From: Acidaminobacterium chupaoyuni
GTDB taxonomy: Bacteria > Bacillota > Clostridia > Oscillospirales > Butyricicoccaceae
Length of the DNA stretch: 64,000 bases
NCBI GenBank assembly: GCA_047936785.1
Contig: CP176394.1
Direction: 5' to 3' (one strand)
Shown here: positions 50,655 to 58,274 of the stretch, piece by piece
How the letters are laid out: every line of letters starts with the position of its first letter
Position numbering within the stretch: position 1 is the stretch's first letter
Notes under the pieces: model-generated
Databases searched by the model: none
What the model was told of the DNA's origin: nothing
What the model saw: the letters and a program-made list of their open reading frames with translations, nothing else
Position numbers and translations under genes: made by a program

Positions 50655-50701
50655 CAAACCATGTAGAAACGGTGGTTCTTCTTGCGCTGCATGACAAATA
50701 A
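50655..50701 (+). other. attR and displaced original 3' end of rlmD
   Basis: The codons read SNHVETVVLLALHDK and a TAA stop at 50699-50701, in the same frame as the rlmD end at 41583. Joining rlmD upstream of the junction to this tail rebuilds an ordinary RlmD C-terminus, so this is the chromosomal half displaced by element C. Confidence 0.8.
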
Positions 50702-50738
50702 CAGGTAACAGGCCGCGAAAGATGTAAGACAGGGCTGA

Positions 50739-50942
50739 AAATTTCTGCCCCCAGGAAAAGCGGGGGAAGCGTGGGCTTATGAGAAGCAGTATAAAAAATT
50801 TGATGAATATAAGGATCTGATCGACATTTATTTCTCGACAGGCCTTTGCAAAAAGCGTTTCAACGGTCGCTTCAAGCTGGCGGAAAAAGGATCTCCATTT
50901 GCCGCAGAAACCGGCACAGCCCCAAAGGAAGCCGAAAAATAA
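50739..50942 (+). pseudogene. C-terminal gene fragment without a start codon
   Basis: An open stretch reads EAWAYEKQYKKFDEYKDLID then STGLCKKRFNGRFKLAEK and a stop at 50940-50942, with a TGA just before 50739 and no in-frame ATG. It is coding-like but I cannot name the family. It is probably the tail of a gene that once followed rlmD and was lost by deletion. Confidence 0.4.
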
Positions 50943-51011
50943 CCGTTTTTTATTGGCATAATAATCGGCGGCAGGCATCGCCCGCGGCTTGAAGAAAGGT
51001 GGAAGCAAAAG

Positions 51012-51545
51012 ATGTCGTTTTTTCACACCGCATATTTTCCCATTATCCTGAGCTCCACGGCGGTCTATCTTTTCATTGTGCTTGCCATCCGCCTGTTCGG
51101 AAAAACGGAAATCGCTCAGCTGTCGGTGGCGGATCTGGTGTTCATCATGCTGCTGAGCAATTCTGTGCAAAACGCCATGGTGGGATCGGACACCTCGCTT
51201 GCCGGCGGGTTGGTGGCGGCGGCTTCGCTTTTCGTCATCAACGCGATATTCAAAGAATGCATCTACCGCATCCCATGGTTTGGGAAATTTTTGCAGGGCG
51301 AATCGCTGATGCTGATCTATCAGGGCAAGGTAAACGATGTCAACATGCGCCGGGCGCGCCTGACCCTTAATGAGCTGATGGAGGCCATTCGTGAACACGG
51401 CGTGGCAAAGATTTCGGATGTGGATCTGGCGGTGCTGGAGGTAGACGGGAATATCAGCGTGCTCTCCAATGATTTTCAGAATAAAACCACGAAAGCCATC
51501 CGAAAATCACGCATTCCCAAGCGACAGACGAAAAAGCAGCAGTGA
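51012..51545 (+). CDS. DUF421/YetF-family membrane protein
   Basis: A 177-residue protein. Two to three N-terminal helices (YFPIILSSTAVYLFIVLAIR, then VADLVFIMLLSNSVQNAMVG) are followed by the conserved cytosolic part with LMLIYQGKVNDVNMRRARLT, LNELMEAIREHGVAKISDVD and LAVLEVDGNISVL. This is the standard DUF421 (YetF/YdfS) layout. The role is uncertain; in Bacillus relatives are linked to spore or stress functions. GAAAGGTGGAAG precedes the ATG. Confidence 0.88.
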   Translation: MSFFHTAYFPIILSSTAVYLFIVLAIRLFGKTEIAQLSVADLVFIMLLSNSVQNAMVGSDTSLAGGLVAAASLFVINAIFKECIYRIPWFGKFLQGESLMLIYQGKVNDVNMRRARLTLNELMEAIREHGVAKISDVDLAVLEVDGNISVLSNDFQNKTTKAIRKSRIPKRQTKKQQ

Positions 51546-52004
51546 TCGGCAAAGACGGCCTCTGCGGGCATCACAAAGATGCGGATGACCAAAGCGCATT
51601 TTCTTCAACAGCCGCTTCAAGTTCCGGCCGGATAAAGGGCCATCCCCAAAGCAAAGCCCCCTCTCGCCCCGGCGAGAAAGGGGCTTTTTTGCGCGGAGGC
51701 GGCGTTTTTACCCCCGCAAAAGGCTTTTTGCCCGATGCCATTTTTCTCTGCGGCCAAGGCTGTGCCGGGCGTGGGCAGGAGGGGATGATCCGTTTGCTTC
51801 CTTCGCCTTGCGGCCATCGGGCGGGCCGCGTGAAAATAGGGTCGAAAATGGTTGAATCATATGCCTTATAGGTATAAAATAGAGTTGCAGATCTTTGAAA
51901 TATCAAACTCAGGATCAGCCGCTTTTTGACAGCATCTTGCGGCAGTGCATACGCCGCCGGCAGACACTGTGAAAACAGTGCGGCGCAAGAAAGAGGGATC
52001 ACCT
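51546..52004. other. Intergenic region with terminator, no gene supported
   Basis: The DUF421 terminator occupies 51653-51690. Open frames here have no ribosome site and are out of character with neighbours. The last 15 bases contain AAGAGGGATC, the ribosome site of the next gene. Confidence 0.5.
51653..51690 (+). terminator. Terminator downstream of the DUF421 gene
   Basis: AAAGCCCC and CTCTCGCC pair with GGCGAGA and GGGGCTTT in a long stem that ends in TTTTTT. Confidence 0.85.
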
Positions 52005-53156
52005 ATGACATATCCGTATTTGCCATATGCGATTACTGAGATCTATTGCGGTGTTTTTGCGATGACTGTTTGGCTGAGGCTCAACAGCAGCATCGGTTCA
52101 GAGCACGAAGTTCGTCAGCTGAGAAACATGATCTTTTCTTACATGGGCATGATCACCACCGATGTTTTATGGGCCTTTACAGAAGATGGGTTCCTGCATT
52201 GGAACCGCATGCTTTATGCCTCGGTCAACGCGGTCACGGTGATGTCGATCGCCTGTGGCTGTTATTTCTGGTTCAGGTTCATTGAAGACCGCCTGCATTT
52301 CGGCAAAAAATCGCTGAATATCTGGCTGACCATTCCTCTTTTGCTGGTTTGCTCTCTGGATGTGATCTCGATTTTCACCGGCTGGCTTTTTTATATCGAC
52401 AACGGGAACCATTATCAATCCACCTCGCTTTTTTTGATCCACACGGTGGTAAATTATTTTTATTTGCTGATCCCCACGATCTTTTCCATTTTTCGGGCCA
52501 TCAAAACCCCTTCACGGGAAGACCGATCTGAATATTGGACTTACGCCCTGTATATGGCGGCCCCGCTGCTGGCCGGTATGCTTGAGGAGACTTTCCCCAA
52601 GGTGCCGCTGCTGGCGCTGAATATTTTCCTGATGATCCTCATCCTGTTTCTGATGATCCAGAATATGCAGGTTTATAACGATGCGCTGACGGGCCTGAAC
52701 AATCGCAGACGCCTGAACCAATATCTGAAAGACTGCCTTGAAAGAGTTGACCCCGAGCGCCCGATTTTGCTTTTCATTATGGATATCAACAGCTTCAAAG
52801 CCATCAACGATCTCTATGGCCACCTGGAAGGCGACAACGCTTTGAAAACCTTTTCCTCCATTTTGAAAAAAGCCGCATGCCGTTATAACGCTTTCGTTGC
52901 CCGCTATGGCGGGGATGAATTCTGCATGGTGATAGAAGAAGCGGAATCTTCCCCCGAACACATCGCCGCCGCGATTCACGAAAGCCTGGCGAACGCCCAG
53001 CGGGAACCCGGCAGCGCGGGCAAAGATTATACAATGACCGTAAGCATCGGCCATGTATCTTGTGCAGACGCCAAAATTTCGCCGGATATGCTGCTGGCGG
53101 AAGCCGACCGCACCCTTTATGAAAACAAGAAAAAGTGGCATACGCTGAACCCATGA
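52005..53156 (+). CDS. Membrane diguanylate cyclase (GGDEF)
   Basis: A 383-residue protein with about six membrane helices in residues 1-225 (for example FGKKSLNIWLTIPLLLVCSL and LLALNIFLMILILFLMI). A GGDEF domain follows: DALTGLNNRRRLNQYLKDCL, LFIMDINSFKAINDLYGHLE, then VARYGGDEFCMVIEE with the intact GGDEF active site. An RxxD inhibitory site is not seen at the usual spot. It should make cyclic di-GMP from GTP in response to a membrane signal. AGAGGG upstream sets the start at 52005. It is flanked by terminators, so it is a single-gene unit. Confidence 0.92.
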   Translation: MTYPYLPYAITEIYCGVFAMTVWLRLNSSIGSEHEVRQLRNMIFSYMGMITTDVLWAFTEDGFLHWNRMLYASVNAVTVMSIACGCYFWFRFIEDRLHFGKKSLNIWLTIPLLLVCSLDVISIFTGWLFYIDNGNHYQSTSLFLIHTVVNYFYLLIPTIFSIFRAIKTPSREDRSEYWTYALYMAAPLLAGMLEETFPKVPLLALNIFLMILILFLMIQNMQVYNDALTGLNNRRRLNQYLKDCLERVDPERPILLFIMDINSFKAINDLYGHLEGDNALKTFSSILKKAACRYNAFVARYGGDEFCMVIEEAESSPEHIAAAIHESLANAQREPGSAGKDYTMTVSIGHVSCADAKISPDMLLAEADRTLYENKKKWHTLNP

Positions 53157-53182
53157 AAGCCCCGCCGGGCCTCTGATGAAAC

Positions 53183-53216
53183 AAAAACCCCCTCTCACAG
53201 CGAGAGGGGGTTTTTT
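53183..53216. terminator. Terminator after the diguanylate cyclase gene
   Basis: AAAAACCCCCTCTC pairs perfectly with GAGAGGGGGTTTTT around a short loop, and serves both convergent genes. Confidence 0.92.
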
Positions 53217-53259
53217 CTGCGCGGGGCGGTGTTTTTGCCCGCCCGCGGCGCTTTTGTTT

Positions 53260-54762
53260 TTAATAATGTCCGCCATCCAGCCTGTTCTTTTCCAAATCGA
53301 ACCGGGCTTCATCGAAATAGAGCTTCGTTTGGCCCCACTGTTTCTTTTGGGGATAGGCGAAGGCTTGCAGATAGGGGGTTCTGGCAACGGTTTCGCGGGC
53401 TTCTTCTTCGGCTCTGCGCAAAATCTCTTCTTCATCGATGCCCACTGCCCTGCCGTTTTCAAGCCGGATCTGCCCATCCACGATCACCAGTTCCACATCG
53501 CCGGGCTGGCCGTTGCCCACCAGTGTGCTGATGATATTGAAGCGGGGCATCAGGCGGGGATTCATCAGATTCAAGGCGATGACATCCGCTTTTTTGCCGA
53601 GTTCCAGCGAGCCGATCTCTTTTTCCATGCCAAGGCATTTCGCGGCGTCGATGGTGGTCATTTCAAGAAGCTTTTCTTCGGGCAGGTAAAACGCATCGTT
53701 CATGGCCCGCCGGAAGATCATCTGGGCCCTTTTCATGGCATCGAACAGGTTGAACCCGGAAGAAAGCATGGAACCATCCGTGGTGAGGGCCACCGTCACC
53801 CCCAGATCCAGCAGCTCGATCAGCGGGGTTCTGTTCACCAGCTGCCGGATGCTGGGCGCCACGCTGACATGGGTATCCGTTTTTTGAAGAATGAGCGCTT
53901 CATCGAAAGAAAGGCCCGTGCAATGCTGCAAATGGACATCCGGCCCCAGCAAAGCGTTTTCCCGATCTTGCCATGCCAGGCGGATCATGCCGCCGAAGGC
54001 ATCGGTATGAATCCTTGTATTGTATTTTTCCGCGATCCTGCGCATATCGCGGGCCTGTTTTTTATCATGCTCGGTCAGGGCGACGCATCGATCGGCGGGG
54101 GTGGGCGCCGAAGGATCCACCGAGGTGACGATGCCGAAGGGCGCCACGAAAGCCCGGGTCAGGCCGCCGTTGGCGTGATCGAGCGTTTTGACCACCGTTT
54201 CCAGGCTGTCGAGCATTTCTTCATAGGCAACCTCTTTTCTGACCCTTTTTCCGTTTTCATAGCGGCTGAAACGGTGGGGCCAGGGAAGGCTGCAGGGCCC
54301 TGTGCAGACGATATCGCGAACGCCCACCCCGGCATAGGCCCTGGCGTTATGGAGGGCGGGCGCCGGCGAATCGCACCGCGGCTGGGAACCCAGCACGCAC
54401 ACGCCCGTGGTGATGCCCGCGTGAAGCCTTTCAAGGGCCGAAAGCCGGCCTTCGTGATACCAGAAATCATCTGTAACATAATGCTTGTAGGTATGTGTCA
54501 TCACAGGCATCCAATCGCTTGTATCTTTCACGATGGATTTAAAAACGGAATGGCCGCCATGGCCGTGAGCATCCACGAAACCGGGCATCACCACATGGTT
54601 TTCAAGGTTTATCTCGCGGCGGGCGGGTAGATTTTCCGCTTCGGCGCTTTGGCCCACAAAGGCGATCCTGCCGCCCGTTATGCCCACAGCGCCGTCTTCA
54701 ATGATCCTTCTGCCGTCATCCATGGTGATGACGCAGGCGTGTTTTAAAAGCAGATCAAACAT
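53260..54762 (-). CDS. Amidohydrolase (cytosine/adenosine deaminase-like, metal ligands intact)
   Basis: A 500-residue amidohydrolase. The N-terminal beta sandwich begins MFDLLLKHACVITMDDGRRI, then VVMPGFVDAHGHGGHSVF provides the metal-binding HxH. Later RIHTDAFGGMIRLAW, HLQHCTGLS and VALTTDGSMLSSG contain the other His and Asp ligands (TDG). KCLGMEKEIGSLELGKKADV and IVDGQIRLENG end the protein. The type is near chlorohydrolase/SAH-deaminase proteins; the substrate is unknown. A GTG at 54771 is an alternative start. The gene lies 25 bases downstream of a second, divergent amidohydrolase, so both probably act in one catabolic step series. Confidence 0.85.
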   Translation of the reverse strand: MFDLLLKHACVITMDDGRRIIEDGAVGITGGRIAFVGQSAEAENLPARREINLENHVVMPGFVDAHGHGGHSVFKSIVKDTSDWMPVMTHTYKHYVTDDFWYHEGRLSALERLHAGITTGVCVLGSQPRCDSPAPALHNARAYAGVGVRDIVCTGPCSLPWPHRFSRYENGKRVRKEVAYEEMLDSLETVVKTLDHANGGLTRAFVAPFGIVTSVDPSAPTPADRCVALTEHDKKQARDMRRIAEKYNTRIHTDAFGGMIRLAWQDRENALLGPDVHLQHCTGLSFDEALILQKTDTHVSVAPSIRQLVNRTPLIELLDLGVTVALTTDGSMLSSGFNLFDAMKRAQMIFRRAMNDAFYLPEEKLLEMTTIDAAKCLGMEKEIGSLELGKKADVIALNLMNPRLMPRFNIISTLVGNGQPGDVELVIVDGQIRLENGRAVGIDEEEILRRAEEEARETVARTPYLQAFAYPQKKQWGQTKLYFDEARFDLEKNRLDGGHY

Positions 54763-54787
54763 TCTTTTCACCGGCCTTTTCCGTTTT

Positions 54788-56245
54788 TTATTTGATGGGG
54801 AAGGAGGGGCGGAACAGCTGCTCTTCGGGAAGATGGCGGTAATCCCTTTCCAGATAGCCCCGCTTCATCTTTTCATAATAGGCCTGCCCCTTTGCTTTGA
54901 GTTCTTCCATATCCACGCCCAGCAGGCAGCGGTCTTTCATCACGACCCTGCCGTTGATCACCGACATCACCACATCACAGCCGCTGCCGCACAGAAACGC
55001 CGTGCGGATGGGGTCATCCACGGCGCCCATGTGGAAGCTGTCCAGATCCACAACGATCATATCGGCCTTGGCCCCCTTGGAAAGGCGGCCCAGATCTTCT
55101 CTTCCCAGCATTTTCGCCCCGCCCAGTGTGGCCGCGCGGCAAATATCCGCATAGGTGGAGCCTTCGGCATGGCCCTCGGCCATTTTCGAATACATGGCGG
55201 CCACCCTGACATTCTGGAAGAAATCGGGCGGGAAGGTATCGGTTCCGATGGCCACATTCACCCCGCGTTCGCGGTATTTTTTGAAGCTGTCGGGATATTT
55301 GCCGCTTCTGCCGATGATGACGGGGCAATAAACGGCCGTTGTGTGGGTTTGGGCAAGGATAGCCAGATCATCGCCTTTTTCCGCGACCCACTTTGTGCCT
55401 TTGAGCATATAGCAGTGGGGGATGCCCACTTTTTCGCCCAGAAAGCCCAGGCTGTTGAGATATTCTATGGGGCTCATGCCCGTTTTTTCCATGATATAGC
55501 CATATTCGAAAGCCCCCTGCGCCGCGTGGAGCTTGATGGGGCAGCCGAATTCTTCGGCATAGGCTTTGGTTTTCAGAAGCGAAGCTTTTGTTTGGCTTTC
55601 GATCCTTTCGGGCAGCAGTGCGCCCCGGATGAGGCCGTCATACGCCCCATCATATTTGCGGATGAAGGCGGCCGCCCTTTCAAGGCTTTCAAGCCCCGCT
55701 TCTTCATCGAAACGCACCGTCATGCTGCCATCGGGGCGAACGACATTGAGGCCGCACTGATAACTGGGGGAAGTATAGAGCCGCAGCCCCAGCCTGGCCG
55801 CGTGATGCACCCCCGCCTCTTCTTCTTCATAAGTGTCGGCCCACTTTTTATAATAGGTGGAAGTGATGGGCATGGCCGTGGTGACGCCGTTGCGCACAAG
55901 CTGTGCATAGGCAAAAAGAGATTTGAAGGCCTCTTCTTCCGGGGTCATCAGTTCATGGGTGCCGCCGTTATAATATTCTTCGGAAGGGGAAAGGTCGTTT
56001 CGATAGGCCGGAAAAACATCTGTGTGAAGAATGTCATGGTCGATATCGCCCAAGGCGTTCAGATCGATGAAGCCGGGCATGAGAAGGGCGTTCCCCGCGT
56101 CTTCCGTCACATCCGCCCGGCCTTCATAGTGTTTGCCTACATAAAGGATGGTATCACCCTCATAGACCACTTCACCATCGGTAATGATCTCATGGTCGGT
56201 TCCGTCAAAGCCCAGAACATATCTTGCCTTTAACTTTGTTCTCAT
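54788..56245 (-). CDS. Amidohydrolase-like protein without the HxH motif
   Basis: A 485-residue protein with the amidohydrolase scaffold. ARYVLGFDGTDHEIITDGEV begins the beta sandwich, then LLMPGFIDLNALGDIDHDIL stands where HxH is expected; the two His are Asn and Gly/Asp. KLHAAQGAFEYGYIMEKTG, GIPHCYML, AVYCPVIIGRSGKYPDSFKK and VAIGTDTFPPDFFQN preserve other ligand positions. ADMIVVDLDSFHMGAVDDPI and VVMKDR end the barrel. I recall a chlorohydrolase-like subgroup with this LxALGD variant, so it is probably a family trait rather than a mutation. AGGAGA fixes the start at 56245. It is upstream of and co-directional with the other amidohydrolase. Confidence 0.8.
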   Translation of the reverse strand: MRTKLKARYVLGFDGTDHEIITDGEVVYEGDTILYVGKHYEGRADVTEDAGNALLMPGFIDLNALGDIDHDILHTDVFPAYRNDLSPSEEYYNGGTHELMTPEEEAFKSLFAYAQLVRNGVTTAMPITSTYYKKWADTYEEEEAGVHHAARLGLRLYTSPSYQCGLNVVRPDGSMTVRFDEEAGLESLERAAAFIRKYDGAYDGLIRGALLPERIESQTKASLLKTKAYAEEFGCPIKLHAAQGAFEYGYIMEKTGMSPIEYLNSLGFLGEKVGIPHCYMLKGTKWVAEKGDDLAILAQTHTTAVYCPVIIGRSGKYPDSFKKYRERGVNVAIGTDTFPPDFFQNVRVAAMYSKMAEGHAEGSTYADICRAATLGGAKMLGREDLGRLSKGAKADMIVVDLDSFHMGAVDDPIRTAFLCGSGCDVVMSVINGRVVMKDRCLLGVDMEELKAKGQAYYEKMKRGYLERDYRHLPEEQLFRPSFPIK

Positions 56246-56380
56246 GCTGCTCTCCTTTTCCAAAAGGGCAAAGCCCCGTTTTCCATCATCGCCTGCCGCA
56301 AAAATGTTTCCGCGGGCGGCTGCTTTCGATTGCCAAATTCTTCTTTTTGGGATATGCTGTAAACAGGGTATTTTTTCTCC

Positions 56381-56436
56381 GCGCCGCAGGCGGGCCGTGA
56401 AATTTGTATCATAATCGCTTTGCGGTTATTATATCA
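56381..56436 (-). repeat. Diverged inverted copy of the 89-bp unit's palindrome
   Basis: Over 56 bases this sequence matches the reverse complement of the array at 39111-39347 at about 48 positions, including GGCGGGCCGTGAAATT and GGTTATTATATCA. It lies in the 420-base gap between the amidohydrolase and MFS genes. That gap also holds weak hairpins (AGCCG/CGGCT at 56464-56478 before TTTTGTTTT) but no supported gene. Confidence 0.8.
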
Positions 56437-56664
56437 CAGAATGTTTCATATTTTGAACAAAAAAGCCGCAGATCGGCTGTTTTGTTTTGGTGAACTTGCA
56501 GAATCTTACAGAAATCACGCTTCGGGGGCCGCCGCGCGGCGGGCGGTTTTTCGGCTTGAAAAGGAGTTTTTTGATGCACAAACCAATTTAAACGGCATAA
56601 AAATTAAAAAACGCGCCGATTTTTGGCGCTATTTTGTGCTGTTTAAAGAAAGGTGCTTTTTTGA

Positions 56665-57834
56665 ATGAAAAAGAATATTGCTTTGATGTATGCCATCGCC
56701 TTGCTGCAGGGCATGGTGTTTTATGGCCCCGTCGCCACGCTTTATCGCCAGAGGCAGGGGCTTTCGGTTTTTCAGATCACGCTGATCGAAAGCATTTCGC
56801 TGATCCTTTGTCTGCTTCTTGAGATCCCCTGGGGCATCGCGGCGGATAAACTGGGCTATCGGCGCACGATGATCTTTTGCTGCGGCCTTTTCTTTGTTTC
56901 AAAAATCGTTTTCTGGCAGGCGGCGGGTTTCGGCGCGTTTCTGCTTGAGCGCGTGATGCTCAGCGTGGTGATGGCGGGCCTTTCGGGCGTAGACACCAGC
57001 ATTCTTTACCTTTCCTGCGAGCGGGGGCAAAGCCAGCGGGTCTTCGGCATCCACGGCGCCCTTGGCACCGCGGGGCTGCTGGCGGCTTCGGTGATCTTTT
57101 CGCTTTTCATCGGCGATGATTACCGGCTGGCGGGCGCGCTGACAGCGGCGAGCTATGGCCTTGCGGCGCTGGCCGCGCTTTTTCTCAGCGAGGTGAAGGC
57201 CGAAGAAACCAGCCGCCCGGGCAGGCGTGAATTTCTGGCGCTGGCCCGCGGCATTTTCACCGATAAGCCGCTGCTCGTGTTCCTGATCTCCACCGCCTTT
57301 TTCACCGAAGCCCACCAGACCCTCACCGTTTTTTTGGGCCAGATCCAATACGCCCGATGCGGGCTTTCGCCCGCCGCCATAGGCTATTGCTTCACCGCCG
57401 TGACTTTGGCGGGGTTCTGCGGCGTTTTTTCGGCTTTCGTCACCAAAAAAGCAGGGGTCAAAAAGGCGGGCGCGGTTTTCTATGGGGCGGCGGCGCTTGC
57501 CTGCCTGATGCCGGCGGTGGGCGGCGCGGCGGCTTCGGTGGGGGGCATTCTGGGGCTTCGCATCACCTTCACCCTGTTCGAGCCTTTTCAGGCGGAGCTG
57601 CAGAACCGGCAGATCAAAACCTCTTTGCGGGCCACCGCCCTGAGCATCAACGCCATGATCGTGGAAAGCATCGGCGCGGGCACCAACCTGATCTTCGGTT
57701 CTCTGGCGCAGATCAGCCTGCGGGCGGCGTTCTTCTTCGGCGGGGCGCTCTGCCTTGCGGGGCTTGGGCTTTTTTTGTGGTGGCATCGCCGCGCGGCGCT
57801 TTTTGCGCAAACATCCCCGGCATGGGAAAAATAA
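56665..57834 (+). CDS. MFS transporter
   Basis: A 389-residue protein with 12 predicted membrane helices. The first is ALMYAIALLQGMVFYGPVAT; the MFS loop 2-3 motif is GIAADKLGYRRTMIFCCGLF. Halves are separated by a short charged loop (SEVKAEETSRPGRREF, about 180-195). AAGAAAGGTG upstream supports the ATG at 56665. The substrate is not evident. It is directly upstream of the promoter of the polyamine operon but is not part of it; polyamine or drug export is possible only by proximity. Confidence 0.87.
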   Translation: MKKNIALMYAIALLQGMVFYGPVATLYRQRQGLSVFQITLIESISLILCLLLEIPWGIAADKLGYRRTMIFCCGLFFVSKIVFWQAAGFGAFLLERVMLSVVMAGLSGVDTSILYLSCERGQSQRVFGIHGALGTAGLLAASVIFSLFIGDDYRLAGALTAASYGLAALAALFLSEVKAEETSRPGRREFLALARGIFTDKPLLVFLISTAFFTEAHQTLTVFLGQIQYARCGLSPAAIGYCFTAVTLAGFCGVFSAFVTKKAGVKKAGAVFYGAAALACLMPAVGGAAASVGGILGLRITFTLFEPFQAELQNRQIKTSLRATALSINAMIVESIGAGTNLIFGSLAQISLRAAFFFGGALCLAGLGLFLWWHRRAALFAQTSPAWEK

Positions 57835-57848
57835 TATCTTGAAAGATA

Positions 57849-57877
57849 TTGACATTTGACGAAAAATACTATATAAA
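57849..57877 (+). promoter_or_regulatory. Consensus promoter of the polyamine operon
   Basis: TTGACA (57849-57854) and TATAAA (57872-57877) are exactly 17 bases apart. A start near 57884 gives a 390-nt leader before speA. Confidence 0.78.
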
Positions 57878-57883
57878 GAGATG

Positions 57884-58218
57884 TACGCGTAGAGTCATCT
57901 AGCGAATACGAGGACCACCCCCTTGGGGTCGAGGCCATACGGACAGCCGGGTCCACTGCCGATCGGCGGTTTACCGCCATTATTGATTGAGTTAAAAGCT
58001 CAAATTTTATAAGTTGGTTACTTTATAACCGAAATGCGTTTTTTATGCAGACTTGTGAAACGGTCAATAAGAGTAGTAAAAGTATTGTTGCTATATAGAC
58101 TCTATGAACCCTGTATCTTTTTCAACCGGCGCGTTCCCCTTGCAAGGGCGGCGAGAAGCTTCTCGGCGCAAAGCGGGGTTCTTTGGGCGCTGTTTGAAAA
58201 ACCAGATGACAGAATTTG
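57884..58218 (+). promoter_or_regulatory. Structured leader RNA, candidate riboswitch/attenuator of the polyamine operon
   Basis: GGACC (57912-57916) can pair with GGTCC (57950-57954), enclosing CCCC-TT-GGGG (57919-57928) and GGC...GCC (57933-57948) as a three-way junction. GGCGG-TTTA-CCGCC follows at 57965-57978, and TTGAG...CTCAA at about 57986-58002. A palindrome CGAGAAGCTTCTCG lies near 58151-58164. The promoter is at one end and an intrinsic terminator is just before speA. No protein-coding frame fits. I could not match it to a known riboswitch class. Confidence 0.55.
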
Positions 58219-58255
58219 ACCGCAGGCTGTTTAAAAAACAGCTTGCGGTTTTTTT
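58219..58255 (+). terminator. Terminator/attenuator immediately upstream of speA
   Basis: ACCGCAGGCTGTTT (58219-58232) pairs with AAACAGCTTGCGGT (58236-58249, one mismatch) and runs into seven T. It ends only 20 bases before the speA ATG, so it must be read through for the operon to be expressed. Confidence 0.8.
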
Positions 58256-58274
58256 GTTTCTGTGAGGTGTGAAA

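Larger units (their letters stand above)
41600..50673. mobile_element. 9-kb element C inserted in rlmD, carrying defence-type cargo
   Basis: Bounded by attL and attR copies of the rlmD 3' end. The contents are a HEPN-domain protein, a three-gene serine-recombinase cassette, mcrB-mcrC, a 645-residue unknown protein, a broken zinc-ribbon gene and clustered short repeats at the right end. The genes are more A/T-rich than the flanks. The upstream member of the recombinase cassette has lost its catalytic domain, but the proximal one is intact, so mobility is possible. Confidence 0.8.

Noticed and set aside
51542..51871. A 109-residue frame after the DUF421 gene
   Set aside because: It runs straight through the intrinsic terminator at 51653-51690 and lacks a ribosome site.
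57900..57980. Match of the leader to a known riboswitch (ykkC/guanidine, lysine, SAM, THF, NiCo)
   Set aside because: Individual words such as CGGACAG recur in several classes, but the ordered consensus of none of them is present as far as I can recall.
58011..58040. TTTATAACCG near 58030 and 21670 as further copies of the 89-bp repeat family
   Set aside because: Only about ten bases agree and the palindrome and GC-rich half are missing, so chance similarity is likely.
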